Shown here one piece after another: positions 54,201-64,000 of a stretch of DNA of 64,000 bases; position 1 is the first letter of the stretch, and each line of letters opens with the position of its first letter. This stretch comes from Chalara sp. BL73 (Eukaryota > Ascomycota > Leotiomycetes > Helotiales): the NCBI GenBank assembly GCA_918026815.1, contig CAKJVC010000065.1, forward strand, positions 310,001-374,000. The letters are read 5' to 3'. The position numbers and the translations under genes were made by a program. The notes beneath the pieces were generated by a model. The model made no database searches and was not told where the DNA came from. It saw only the letters and a list, made by a program, of their open reading frames with translations.

Positions 54201-55806
54201 AGCGTATATTTGATCTCGAACTGTTTTTTGTAGTACGCTGTCGTCCGCAATAAGTGGAAGTTTGGACACTTTAAAATCGATAAACATCTCGATAGCACGA
54301 GAAACATGCTTTTCGTTGAGTTCAAGGCTAAGTCTCATTTGTACATTGTCAAGTCTCAGCTGCGACTCGATATCGGGTTTGTTGCGGCTCGACACAATCC
54401 ATTTGACGCGAGGGGATATTGAAGCAGTTCGAGTAACCAGATTTAAAAGCTGGGGAAGGTTTGTTTCGCATTCGTCGAGCGCATCGACGATTAAGTAGAT
54501 GCTCTCCAAGCTTGGGTCTTGCAGAATGCTTGTGAAGATTTCAGACAACGCAACCCATGCATTTGCATCTTCAAAAAGGCCCTTGCCAGCGTGGTCGTAC
54601 TTTTTCCGCACGTGCGAGACAAGCAATGGTTGCTGGTCGATAAGCAAGTAGATAAGGCCGCGGAGCACGGCCGCCGCATTATTGATGCGCGGATCGGTGG
54701 CCTGGCAGAAAAAGTACGACAGCAGCGTGGTTGCTTCCTTGTCTCTTAGTCTCGCCAAGGGGCTCATTTCATCGAGGATGCCGCAAATAAGCATCGTCTT
54801 GCCTTTGCCAGGGTCGCCCTTGATCCAGAGCACCCGGCTCTGTTTGTCGTCGCGCCATTGATGGAAGTCGGGATGTTCGAAGATCCACTGGTAGGAGTCT
54901 CGCAGCAGCCCGCCTTTAGTATCCTCGATCCGCTTCTTGTCCTCGCGGGGATCTGTTGTCCGCAGGTCCTGTATGCAGCTTCGACTCTGGAGGTCGAGTA
55001 GATTCTGCTCGTTTTCTTGCAGAAAGTGGTTAGCGTATAGTCGACGAAGTATAAATTGTGTGCTCACCTGTTCGAGAGTTCTGTATCTCCTTTCTCAGTC
55101 TTTTGAACGCGTGCTCTCTTCCTTCGCCATAGATAAGCGGCAAATGAATGCCAAATATGCCTAATAGTGAGTACGCCTTGTCTTCTCCGCGTGTCGTCTG
55201 TCGATTCTCTGCCCACAACAATCGCTCCTCGACTCTAAATTGAGACAGAGGGGCTCCTTCGAGTGCTGAGATTGGAATCCCCGTGATCTCCTGGATGTGG
55301 CGCTTTAAAGTTCCCTTATCTCCCAGTCGCGTGCCATGTCGAGAGAAGAACTCAACTGACCGTGGGGCAAGGAGCTCTTGGAGGGTCCAGCCTCGTGTAA
55401 ACCATTCGCTGTTTTGGAAAGCAGATTCCCATGTACAGTCGGTAGATGTATCACTTGCTTTCCGCTTTCGCGTCGAAATATCTGACAAATAGACGTAGCA
55501 TCTGGCCGCTTTCTGGTACCAGCGAAACATAGAGTTGATGGCCTCTGCAAGCTCGTTGTTATTCGATTTGTCGATACAGCAGGTGTCTATCCAAAAGTAT
55601 TGCAAGCCATCGCGCCTCGCTTGTTCTCCGCAGAACTGTATCTTGCTATAGCCAGCCTTGCTTTTGCTTTTACCGTCTAGCAGATCCTTGAAAGTGACCT
55701 CCTCCGTTCCCCACCTGTGTGAAAGTATCGCATACTTGGGGATGTCGCTCTCGAAGAACTCGGCCAGGCTGAATCCGCCATCGTTGTTGAATTGTAGCAG
55801 ACGCAT
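51299..55806 (-). CDS. HET-NACHT-WD40 (HNWD) incompatibility-type NLR, about 1465 aa
   Basis: Three minus-strand exons, 55806-55068, 55015-53460 and 53401-51299 (introns 52 and 58 bp, GTGAGC/GTAAGT donors, GCTAAC and CTAAA branches), total 4398 nt, exactly 1466 codons. Residues 1-246 are a HET domain (MRLLQFNNDGGFSLAEFF, YAILSHRWG, YFWIDTCCIDKS, FTRGWTLQELLAP). NACHT follows, with Walker A KGDPGKGKT (about 312-320) and Walker B LIVDALDEC (421-429), then winged-helix-like regions. From about residue 838 come 14 WD40 repeats of 42 aa with core SVAFSPDGKQ-VSGS-D-TVRLWDAATGAA. This is the domain order of Podospora het-e, het-d and het-r proteins, where the WD40 propeller senses a ligand and the HET domain kills. 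Repeats 1-13 are nearly identical but vary at exposed positions (after GHS, and around SGS-x-D). Repeat 3 lacks three residues. The frame is intact. Confidence 0.96.
51480..53190 (-). repeat. Near-identical 126-bp WD40-coding units
   Basis: Thirteen units of 42 codons (one is 39) plus a diverged last unit. Differences cluster in a few codons, as in the hypervariable WD40 arrays of HNWD genes. Copy number is expected to vary between strains. Confidence 0.9.
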
Positions 55807-56150
55807 TATTCGAGCAGGTCCGAGGCTCGCAAGAGAGAGGGTTCTCGGTAGTCGTTAATCGCGTCGAAATAGCATAAATGCGGAGTGAGGCGAAGATTGA
55901 GAAAAGGACGCCGGGTTGAGGCTGGCGCACTCAGCCGAGCGGCAGCCTTGCGGCAATGGCATCGCGCCGTGCATTACTGGAAGCGCGCAAGACCGGCCAA
56001 TCACTCAGGTTCGCCGTAGGGAATTCTGGAAGTCATATGCGGCATAACATATTCGAAGTCACGCTCGATTGAGCATGATTTGTTCTTGTCGCTGAAGGGG
56101 AAGCTGAAGGAATTGGAAAGTGGATAGCAGAAATCTAGGACACGGAATCT
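55807..56150 (-). promoter_or_regulatory. Upstream region of the HNWD gene, duplicated at 14474-14812
   Basis: This 344-bp segment just before the ATG is conserved in the second copy, including tatgttatgccgcatatgac and catttatgctatttcgacg. It probably includes the promoter and leader. No specific factor site can be named. Confidence 0.45.
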
Positions 56151-56599
56151 ACCACTGACATTTATGTTCAATCCATCACTTAATTGCGTCCGTCATCAAA
56201 TGCGGGGGTGATGTACCCTAACCAAAACTCGTTAGAGGCACTATCCCACGTGGCGAGCTTGTACGAATCTTTGTAAAGCTGACGATTTCTGGCATAGTAA
56301 AGAGTCTTCAGAGCTTAGATATGACCCTTTGTTAGGTACCAAGAGTAATAAAAGCTCAATGGTTAAGCTATAGTGAAAGAATTCTGTTACAAGTGCTTCG
56401 ATTGGAGCGACCCCTTTGTTTAGCTAGTCTACAGCAATTCAACAACTCATTAAATGGCCCACCCCTGCTCACTTTTCTACGGCCATGTCTTGCTACAGTA
56501 ATGTGATGTGTCCTCCATCGTTGCTTCGCTGTCATTGATCAGCACTGAATGTGATGCGAGCCGAGAAGTCATGATGATTGACAGTCTGTCGATATGCAC
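56151..56599. other. Intergenic
   Basis: Nothing recognised between the duplicated HNWD upstream region and the E-family repeat. Confidence 0.3.
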
Positions 56600-56770
56600 A
56601 CAGCAAGGCCACGTGAATTACCCCGCGACGCTCGGGCCACATGGATGATTATAGCTCTTGCACTAGATTAGAACTCAAAAGAATACAAGAACAAGTCAAC
56701 CACCTGCAACGAGCATACCGGCACTGAGCAAAGATCGCGGTGCTACGTGCCTGGGTAACGGGCTTGAGCG
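56600..56770 (-). repeat. Repeat family E, truncated copy 3
   Basis: ccgcgacgctcgggccac, gattatagctcttgcac and gcggtgctacgtgcc align with 33878-34109. The match stops at 56770, exactly where the 28-bp direct repeat begins. Confidence 0.6.
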
Positions 56771-56798
56771 AATTACTACTACCCGGGTGTTCCGACAC
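56771..56798 (+). repeat. 28-bp direct repeat, left copy
   Basis: Begins aattactactacccgggtg and continues to tccgacac. It differs from 58290-58317 by one base. The pair flanks the LysM gene. Read in reverse, tgtcggaacacccgggt looks like the start of an LTR. Confidence 0.7.
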
Positions 56799-57089
56799 AA
56801 ATTTAAAGCAATTTAAAATAAAACTGATAGGAGCGGCGGTCTGAAAATCGGCTAATTTTAGGGGTCAAAATGGGGGCTCCAAATGGGGGCGCTCGGACTT
56901 ACAGGGGTTATATGAGATACGGCCTGTGATGACGACGACGTCTGGCCAAAAGTTTAATTAGCAACCCCTTGAATTGAATTACCTGCTAAATAAAATCGCC
57001 AAGCGTATTCGTTATTTGCTCGTTCATTCACTGTTCTAGCACTTCCTAATCCTCTTAATTTAGCTTTTTTTTTCTTGCACCCAAAAGTC

Positions 57090-57696
57090 ATGAAGCTCTC
57101 CCATCTACTTTCGTCAGCCGTTATTGCTCTCCCCCTCGTGGGAGCTTACTTGGTGTCTCCTGATGGGGCAGCCGCGCCTGGGGCAACTTCTGCTTGCAGC
57201 GAGTGGGTGCAAGATTCGTATAGTTTAACGTGCGCTATAATCGAGCGGTTTTATGGGATGACAGAGGCGCAATTTGCGGAATGGGTGAGTGGTTAATTGT
57301 TAACAGCTGTTTCTTGCTTTCTTTTCAATCCTATCCTATCAACGACAGGTTTATTATAATCGTCCCGTTTCTAACTTGAACCAGAATCCATCCGTCACCC
57401 AACTAGGCTCAGGCTGTACTCTTATCTCAGGCCTGTACTACTGTGTACAGATCAACTATTCGACCATGTCTACGCTGCCTACAGGCTTATCAACAACCAG
57501 CACCTCTGCTACACTCTCTACCTCAACAACGACCTCCTCAGTCCTTACCAATTCAAAGACCTCGACGACTTCGATGGCTTCGACCACTGAGCCCTCAGTG
57601 ACTCCAACAACAACTTCCTCCGGGAGCGGCATAACCACTCCTATTTGGTTGTTAGTGGTGACGGGTGCTATAATATCGCTACTGCCGCTGGTATAA
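57090..57696 (+). CDS. Secreted LysM-domain protein with GPI-type tail, 168 aa
   Basis: Two exons, 57090-57284 and 57385-57696, with a 100-bp intron (GTGAGT donor, TTCTAAC branch, ACCAG acceptor). A signal peptide ([20 protein letters not shown]) is followed by a single LysM-like domain at about residues 34-90: [47 protein letters not shown]. The intron splits the domain before NPSV. A Ser/Thr-rich stretch (about 90-145) and a hydrophobic C-terminus after SGSG suggest a GPI anchor, so the protein is probably at the cell surface. LysM modules bind chitin or related glycans. One LysM with a GPI-type anchor fits a wall-bound protein better than a diffusible effector. The gene lies between 28-bp direct repeats. 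Confidence 0.85.
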
Positions 57697-57984
57697 CGCT
57701 TGATAACTTTTGTGCGTGAAATCCCGCTATTGGTCTTCGCACTTCTCTTTAAGCGGGTTACTATAGTTGTATTGGTGTTTCATGGGCGGCGTGGAGATAT
57801 AGAAGAGTATTTTTATTCGAGTTGTAACGTAAACTTCTGTACAATTATAGCGGAATTACTTTTCGGCTTTTGGAGAAATGTTTGGAAATATTGTGCTTGT
57901 GTAAAGTTGATACAGGCATAATACGACATGGCACTAGTTTGTTTTGTAATATAACATAATAAGCCTGAGTCCAGCGGTTTGGGC

Positions 57985-58110
57985 AGTGTGGGCACGAGTA
58001 TTATCACGATATATTGGCCACTAAAATGGAATACCATACCCCACCCAATATGAGATTTAAAATAGCCATACGTGTCATGACAAAATTTGCAATCTTATTG
58101 TCAGTAGCTA
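57985..58110 (-). repeat. AT-rich repeat family G, copy 2
   Basis: Reverse-complement match with 37262-37415: tatcacgatatattgg, caatatgagattt, ccatacgtgtcatg. Confidence 0.5.
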
Positions 58111-58289
58111 TTTTTATGTAGTTATGATCGTTTTACCAGCACCTGAAACAGTAGACCTCGATCCTACTCAACTCCGTAGAAAGAGAGCTGAGAATCATCG
58201 AACAACAAACAACGAAGACTTATCCGCCAACCTCAATGAGCATTACACATGAAGCACATGTGTGCATGCCCTCAGGTTAGAGTATAAAT

Positions 58290-58317
58290 AATTACTACAA
58301 CCCGGGTGTTCCGACAC
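58290..58317 (+). repeat. 28-bp direct repeat, right copy
   Basis: Begins aattactacaacccgggtg and continues to tccgacac. It differs from the left copy by one base. Confidence 0.7.
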
Positions 58318-58329
58318 TTATATTATATC

Positions 58330-58548
58330 TGTAACAACTCAAAGCGAACAGGGATCTCGATCCGTAGATCTCAGGGAGAAGGACTCAAAGGTGTGAACGA
58401 CTGTCAATTGTTATAACTAAGAGAACAAGCTACAGACGGAAGAAGGGAAGGAAAGCAGTGCTTTATATACAGGAGACTTGTCAGGGACCAGTTAAGCAAG
58501 GCCCTGTGGTGTCAGGGGCCGAGCCCCAAGCGAGGTAGGGCAGTGACA
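58330..58548 (-). mobile_element. Solo LTR, family B
   Basis: 219 bp from TGTAACAACTCAAAGCG to GTAGGGCAGTGACA, with tttatatacagg inside. LTR-A sequence follows without a gap. Confidence 0.82.
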
Positions 58549-58669
58549 CTGGCTATGGTTATGTAAGGGCAGTTCCAGCAGTAGTCACACCTTTTCTCTT
58601 TAGTTTATAATCTTCGTATTTGATACCTTACAAACAGCTATCACTGGCGCCTGTATTGAGATCGTGACA
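58549..58669 (+). repeat. LTR-A, 3' half
   Basis: ctggctatggttatgtaag through ctgtattgagatcgtgaca. It ends about 160 bp before the kinase-like start codon and carries the LTR 3' region. Confidence 0.75.
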
Positions 58670-58826
58670 TTTGGTGAAGGTGTGTACAGAGTAACTAACA
58701 CCCACTATTGCCTGGCGGTCGAGTTGGATTACACAAGCAAAAATATACCTGGTGGGGAACTTGAACCTACCTGGTCACCCCTTCCACTTAACCGCGCTCG
58801 TCACAAGTACCAGCCAAGCAAGCACC

Positions 58827-59721
58827 ATGACTTCTCACAACCAACCACTCAAGCTGGAGGTTTTATCCTGGGGTGAAATGGGACTTGTTTACAAAGTCTC
58901 AGAGGATATTGTCTTGAAATATTCCATTAAAGATGACGACTCGCGGATTTGCAACGAGCATCATATTTTTGACCTACTCGAAATTCATCCCCGGTGTCCC
59001 GATCTCGTTCGGAGCTTTCTTCGTCTTCCAAACGCAAATTTCCTGCAGCTTCTCAGTGGTGGCACCCTCGATCAACGACTCCAGCCGCGAGAAACGAGAG
59101 ACCCAGCGACCAAGCGGGTGCTGGAGGTAAAGAATGGTGAACCGCGATGCTTGGTTTTGAGGTGGATGACGGAATTATCCAATGCTGCTGCTTGGCTCGA
59201 GTCTCTTGGGTATGCACATGGCGATATTCGGCCGCCAAACCTTCTCCTCGACAGAGAGGATCACCTGAAGTTGACCGACTTTGACAACACAACTGCCGTT
59301 GGTACCACTTTTGAAGTTGGCATCGCTCCTTACGCCAGAGTACTTGGCGATGAAGGTGGAGAGCAACGCGGAAGCTTTGGGTATTTTGGCCCTCGTACGG
59401 AGCAATTCGCCATAAGGTCAATCTTTTTACATGATCCATGGTTACGAGCCTTACAATAACGAGTGGTTTGGGGAACGTCATGGACCGGTAGTTGTCGACC
59501 TGCTTCAGGAAATGATGTTCCCAAAAACAGATGATAACAAAGTCGATACTATAATGCGAAGTTGCTGGCATAAGGAATACGATTCAATCCAGCGTTTGTC
59601 GGCGACAGTGGAATTGCTGGATTGTGTTGACAGCAGTAGATCAATAGTCATGATAGAAAAAGACTATAAGGCAAGGCAGGGAGAGTGCAAGCAACTTGTG
59701 GCAAATAGACTTTGGGTATAG
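58827..59721 (+). pseudogene. Protein-kinase-like gene with a 2-bp deletion
   Basis: From ATG 58827 the frame shows a glycine loop (SWGEMGLVYKVS), a VAIK-like Lys in DIVLKYS, a catalytic loop SLGYAHGDIRPPNLLLD (HRD appears as HGD) and LTDFDNT in place of DFG. At about 59425 two bases are missing compared with 63108-63116. The sense then continues in another frame (MIHGYEPYNNEWFGERHG) to a TAG at 59721. Restoring two bases would make the span an exact multiple of three (about 298 aa). A second small deletion near 59713 brings the stop forward. It was probably a functional pseudokinase or kinase until recently. Confidence 0.8.
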
Positions 59722-60309
59722 TAAAAAGAAATGAGGGGTGAAAACTTTCTAGAGCGAGGACTCTTTCAGCTCTATCGAAACTAGATCCCAGGGATTCCAT
59801 GCAAATCACGCCAAGGACAATCTCCTGACTCTACCTCGTAAATAAATATCAGTCTTATTTTCTCTTTATAAACCTTAACATAATCCCACAGATTTGGTCC
59901 GAACGAAGCCTGCTCTTCGAATATTTAAACGACTAATTTTGTTGGTATCGGGGTCTTACCTTCCACGGGGCAAAAGGCGTAGCTCTACTTTGTAGGCCAC
60001 GCTCTTGCTCTTGATGGATATGGTAATGATTGTTGTTGTATTAGGTTCTACTCTAGATTCTACAAAATGGGGGTTGTGCGGACCACGTGACCTTAGTGCG
60101 TCATCCGCCAAACCCCTACTTCCCTACAAATTTTAACGCACGGACGGGTTGAAGGCGGTGCGGATTAACTTTTATCCACACATGGTACTTCAGTGAGAAA
60201 TTATGACTAATCCGTGACTAATCCTAAACCATGACAATTATTTCTGCCTGCCCAACAGCCACATTTCCGGCTGTCTCCGCATCTGAGCCAATATATGTGA
60301 TAACCCTGG
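59722..60309. other. Intergenic; first 210 bp shared with the kinase duplicate
   Basis: 59722-59930 is duplicated downstream at 63390-63598 and is the 3' flank of the kinase-like gene. The rest contains the upstream region of the HET gene and nothing else recognised. Confidence 0.5.
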
Positions 60310-62499
60310 ATGCGAAGAGACCAAGACATGGACACGAAGGAGACAGCAAGATGTATTTTAGCAACGGGATGTCGCCCTTCTGAGGTCCATCCAATCCCAG
60401 GCTTTGAGCACCATCGAGGCCAGTTCTGCGAGGCATGTGAACAGTGGCTTGGAAACCCATTAGAGCACCTCCAATCTAAGTTAAGTTCTCCAAAGTCACT
60501 GGAATCTTATGCCATCACGCTTTCCATTGATCGTTGGAGTTCTGGTGCCAAGTCAGGATGCATCCTCTGTAGACTCGTGTGCGCGATATCAGACTGTCTG
60601 AAAAAGAATCCGGATCCCCTGCAGTTTGACCAAGTGCAAATCCTTGCTTCTCCAAAACGTGATGATTTTCCTCATCGAATTTGCGTCACGGTTCTTGAGT
60701 CTAGTACTATGTGCATCCAAAAAAGCTGCGGGGTGGAGCTTTATGCTTCAAGAGGTGAGTTTAACATTACGGCATCTCCTTAGGATGTAATATTACTTTC
60801 GTGGATGCCTAGTAGGGATCTACTAATTCAAGCTCGCCTTATAGAAACTCAGACTCCTCTTCCTGGCCTCCCCATGCGCCGCAGTCTGTCCTCTGATTTC
60901 CGATCAGTGGAGTGCCTCAATCTGATCCGGGACTGGATTTGGCACTGCAAGACAATCCACAGCAACCCCCACTGCCGTCCTCCTGCTGCGCTACATCTTC
61001 CGACACGTATCCTCGATATTAGTTTCGAGAACCCCAAAATAGTGGAAACTAGCGCAGAACGTGCCGAATTCGTGGCTTTGAGCCACTGCTGGGGTTGTCG
61101 AACGACAGGCTCCACGCCTCCTAGGACGCTAAGGTCTAGTCTCCAAGTCTATGCTACATCCGGGATTCCTCAAGCGGCTCTCTCAGCGTCCTTTCGAGAC
61201 GCAATCGCAGTTAGCAGATATCTGGGATACCGCTACCTCTGGATAGATTCGCTATGCATTATTCAAGACGACCAGTTAGACTGGGAACGCGAGTCTAGTC
61301 GAATGGCCGCCGTATATGGCAATGCCGACCTGGTCATCGGCGCGACGTCGGCAGAGGATGGGTCGCGAGGATTCCTGGGCTCGCGGTCTGGCTACTTCGA
61401 AGGCCAAGTCCGGCTCGACTACCCTTGTCCTGGATCTAGGAACATGACATGGATGGCGGCGTATCGTGCGGCCCTCCCACATAATTCCTGGATAATGAAC
61501 CAGGAGGCATTCCGATCCGCAGATGAAGGCCCACTCGAGTCACGCGCGTGGGCATACCAAGAGCGCGTAATGGCTAGACGATTTGTATCGTTCGGTAAAC
61601 ACGAGATCAGCTGGGAGTGCACGTCTATGCTTGACTGTGAGTGCTTCACGACACAGGATTGTGATGCCGGTGCGGCTGCCCATCCAGTGAGGACTAGATT
61701 ACTTCCTCCTCGAAAGTATAACTTGTACCGAAAACTAGCACAGAACGTTTCAGGCTCGCTGTTGCGTCACGCGTGGCGGACAAACGTTGTTGAGCCGTAC
61801 AGCAAGCGTGAGCTGACAATACCGTCTGACAGATTAGTGGCGCTATCAGCGATCGCGTTTGAGTGGTCGCAAAAGCTGAGTGAACAGTATCTTGCAGGAA
61901 TTTGGAGGGAGGACGTTACCAGAGGGGGGTTTCATTGGTACTGCGTTGGAACGAGGAAAGGCTTCGTACCTGAAGTGCCATCTTGGAGCTGGGCGTCTGT
62001 CCTCGGCGGAGTTTCCCATTTGCGCAAAAGGAAGCCTGACTGGTTCTATTGCCCGGAAATTGTGAACATCGACTATATTCCGTCGTTGGAAAATCTCTTT
62101 GGTAGCCCTCGGGGTGCATCCATACTGCTTCGGGGAAGGGTACTAGACGACGTGAAGATTGTGTACAGCTCAAATTCTGACTTCGAGATAAAACTTCCTG
62201 TAGGGGAGGTTTCGGAATTCCATATCGACGGGGATCTGGAGCTTACTGAAGTATTAAGTGAGGACGGCACACGCGCTATGTTAGTAAAGAGAAGAGGTGA
62301 CATCGACAGGAAATGCGAGGTAGAACAACAGCAATTCTCCGTAGTACGGAACCTATACTGCCTGTTGTTGGAACGACATACTGCGTTAGTGTTAGCCCTA
62401 GTAGCCCTGGAGGGAAAGCTCTATGAGCGACTTGGACTCTGTGTATTACGTAAGAATAACATTGATTCATGGAGGGACATGGAGCTAACGTTAGTCTAA
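60310..62499 (+). CDS. HET-domain protein, two exons, about 699 aa
   Basis: Exon 1 (60310-60754) carries the Cys-rich start (FCEACEQWLGN, SGCILCRLVC). A 90-bp intron (GTGAGT at 60755, perfect CTACTAAT branch, TATAG at 60844) leads to exon 2 (60845-62499), giving 700 codons. This reading skips an in-frame ATG at 60805 that lies inside the intron. The HET domain follows: FVALSHCWG, YLWIDSLCIIQDD, YGNADLVIGATSAEDGSRGF, ESRAWAYQERVMARRFVSFG. After that come DRLVALSAIAFEW, YLAGIWRED and VPSWSWASVLGG. Length and order match a complete HET protein of the same subfamily as 34484-36561. It is an intact, probable cell-death effector. The start could also be the second ATG at 60328. Confidence 0.92.
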
Positions 62500-62999
62500 T
62501 TCTCCAACTTTCATAACAGAAATTTCATGCTACTCCTCTTCTCACCTTCGCGCAATGTGCCTGTCAAATTTGTCAAAGAAACCAACTCCAGGAAATATTA
62601 ACTCTAAGCTATTTTCATGGCAAGTCGAAAAGAAAGTAACTAGCTCGACAACTACGAACGAGAAAACAAACGTCAAACCTAAGGCCTGCGTCTCGAGAAA
62701 GCCGGAAAACGACGCCAACTTAATCGCAGCAGGAAGAATCCGACAAAAAAAAATTCCATCGCGGCCACGGCGGAGCGTTGGTGACGACAGAGCCCACAGC
62801 TTGCTCGCCCGGGAACAGATCATCAAAGCAGGATTTCTTCCGCCGCATCGTATTATGCCGCTTATCCGCTCTCGAAATCACAGCCAGTCGGCCGCTCTTG
62901 AAGAGCGAGATGCGGAGGTAGATCGAAGCGACCAGCACGCGGACAAGAAGCGATAGCGCGTCCGCAAGACAGAACAGCAGGCTGCTGCAGAGATAGATG
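62500..62999. other. Unidentified segment
   Basis: It holds overlapping open frames on both strands: plus 62555-62956, very basic; minus with a hydrophobic stretch LVRVLVASIYLRISLFKSG. Neither has a recognisable domain, and the composition (GC-rich 62750-62990) differs from the neighbours. It could be a remnant of another gene or transposon. Confidence 0.3.
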
Positions 63000-63598
63000 T
63001 GACAACTCAAGCCGAACAGGGATCTCCGATGAAGGTGGAGAGCAATGCGGAAGCTTTGGGTATCTCGGCCCTCGTACGGAACAATTCGCGATAGGGTCAA
63101 TCTTCTATTACATGATCCGTGGTTACGAGCCCTACAATAACGAGTGGTTTGGGGAACGCCACGGATCGGTAATTGTCGACCTCTTTCAGAAAATGATGTT
63201 CCCAAAAACAGGTGATAACAAAGTCGATATTATAATATGAAGTTGCTGGCATAGAGAATACAATTCAATCCAGCGTTTATCGGCGACAGTGGAATTGCTG
63301 GATTGTGTTGACAGCAGTAAATCAATGGTCATAATAAAAGAAAACTATAAAGCAAAGCAAGGAGAGTGCAAGCAACTTGTGGCAAATAGACTTTTGGATA
63401 TAGTAAAAAGAAATAAAGGATGAAACCTTTCTAGAGCGAGGACTTTTTCAGCTTTATCGAAACTAGACCCCAGGAATTCCATGCAAATCATGCCAAGGTC
63501 AATCTCCTCCTGACTCTACCTCGTAAATAAATATCAGTCTTATTTTTTCTTTATAAACCTTACATAATCCGATAGATTTGGTCCGAACTAAGCCTAGA
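63000..63598 (+). pseudogene. Duplicate 3' part of the kinase-like gene, fused to an LTR-B scrap
   Basis: 63000-63025 is the tip of LTR-B in reverse (gacaactcaagccgaacagg). From 63026 the sequence matches 59353-59930. It keeps the two bases lost in the first copy (GSIFYYMIRGYEPYNNEWFG) but has a stop at about 63238 (CGA to TGA) and other C to T / G to A changes. Both copies are therefore broken, in different places. There is no promoter or N-terminal half. Confidence 0.8.
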
Positions 63599-63903
63599 CT
63601 TATCAGCAACACTTTTGTGAGAGAAAGCCAAAGCCATATAAAAAAAGTGTCTGGTCAATCTGGCGAACCAAAAGAACTTTAATTGTATACGAATATACTA
63701 AATATCTCCACTTTTACTACTCTTCTTACTTTTTACGCGCATTATTATTTTGCTTAGACACTGTGTGGTATTGCCGAACGCGGCATAGTTAGGTTCAGCC
63801 ACAATTGTCTCGCTCACTCGAACTTCCTTCCTTAACCTTTCTTCCCCAACCTTCCACTTTTCTGTACAGTTCAACTCCTCAACATTGATACTGATCTTAG
63901 ACC

Positions 63904-64000
63904 ATGGCAAAGCAACATATACCTGAGATGACAGAAGAACTTCGCGTAGCTATCCGTTATAATACAGTCGATGTTCCTGGTTTGTCAAGTAAAAGAGCGC
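63904..64000 (+). CDS. Start of a possible Tc1/mariner-type transposase (cut by window edge)
   Basis: The ATG at 63904 opens MAKQHIPEMTEELRVAIRYN, then TVDVPGLSSKRA to the edge. A TEELR-VAIRY helix followed by VPGLS looks like the N-terminal helix-turn-helix of fungal Tc1/mariner-like transposases. The 300 bp upstream (after the end of the kinase duplicate at 63598) contain agtgt-rich sequence that could be a terminal repeat. Only 32 codons are visible. Confidence 0.35.
   Translation, partial: MAKQHIPEMTEELRVAIRYNTVDVPGLSSKRA

Noticed and set aside
60805..60844. ATG at 60805 as a separate gene start
   Set aside because: It lies inside an intron with a perfect CTACTAAT branch and TATAG acceptor. 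Joining the upstream Cys-rich exon restores a complete HET protein.
62555..62956. 133-codon basic plus-strand protein
   Set aside because: No domain, overlapping open frames on the other strand, and ends at an LTR scrap; not enough to support a gene.

Overview
This window is a gene-poor, repeat-rich accessory stretch of a filamentous ascomycete (Pezizomycotina) genome. The evidence is the short spliceosomal introns (about 46-100 bp, donor GTRNGN, branch CTRAC, acceptor YAG), the many HET-domain genes, NLR genes built from HET, NACHT or NB-ARC modules plus repeat domains, a secreted LysM protein and degenerate solo LTRs. Several duplicated stretches differ almost only by C-to-T and G-to-A changes in one copy, which looks like repeat-induced point mutation (RIP). 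A leotiomycete-type genome would fit, but that is a guess. All exon structures here were assembled by eye from splice signals, and the three multi-exon NLR models close in frame.

Left third (1-26.2 kb): the C-terminal part of a HET protein runs in from the left edge (1-776). It is followed by an APH/kinase-like phosphotransferase (1995-3747), a small secreted protein (5143-5715, minus), nested solo LTRs (6428-6993), and an eight-exon NACHT-ankyrin NLR of about 2007 aa (7326-13780). Next come a mutated duplicate of a HET gene start (14474-15134), a HET/NB-ARC/TPR NLR of about 1063 aa (16074-19314, minus), a 699-aa HET protein (20195-22294, minus), a block of nested and apparently inverted LTRs (22530-24174), and a caspase-like clan CD peptidase homologue (24188-26207, minus).

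Middle (26.2-45.5 kb): mostly solo LTRs, three of them with exact 5-bp target duplications, together with broken kinase and APH pseudogenes. The exceptions are a two-exon HET gene (34484-36561) and two or three ordinary genes near 41.3-44.4 kb: a small secreted protein, a type II membrane protein and a broken secreted-protein fragment.

Right third (45.5-64 kb): a striking array of 18 consecutive intron-like modules separated by exactly 3 nt (45525-46739) leads straight into a HET pseudogene (46746-48779). Beyond it are a 15-bp minisatellite, LTRs and a MULE transposase relic. A complete HET-NACHT-WD40 (HNWD, het-e/het-d/het-r class) gene of about 1465 aa with 14 WD40 repeats follows (51299-55806, minus). 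Then come a LysM/GPI-type surface protein between 28-bp direct repeats (57090-57696), a frameshifted kinase-like gene and its partial duplicate (58827-59721 and 63026-63598), another 699-aa HET gene (60310-62499), and what may be the start of a transposase at the right edge.

Taken together this is a non-self-recognition / programmed-cell-death-type locus. It contains three different NLR architectures with near-identical internal repeats, at least four intact or near-intact HET effectors, a caspase-like protein, and many RIP-like degraded relatives. The least expected structure is the tandem intron array.
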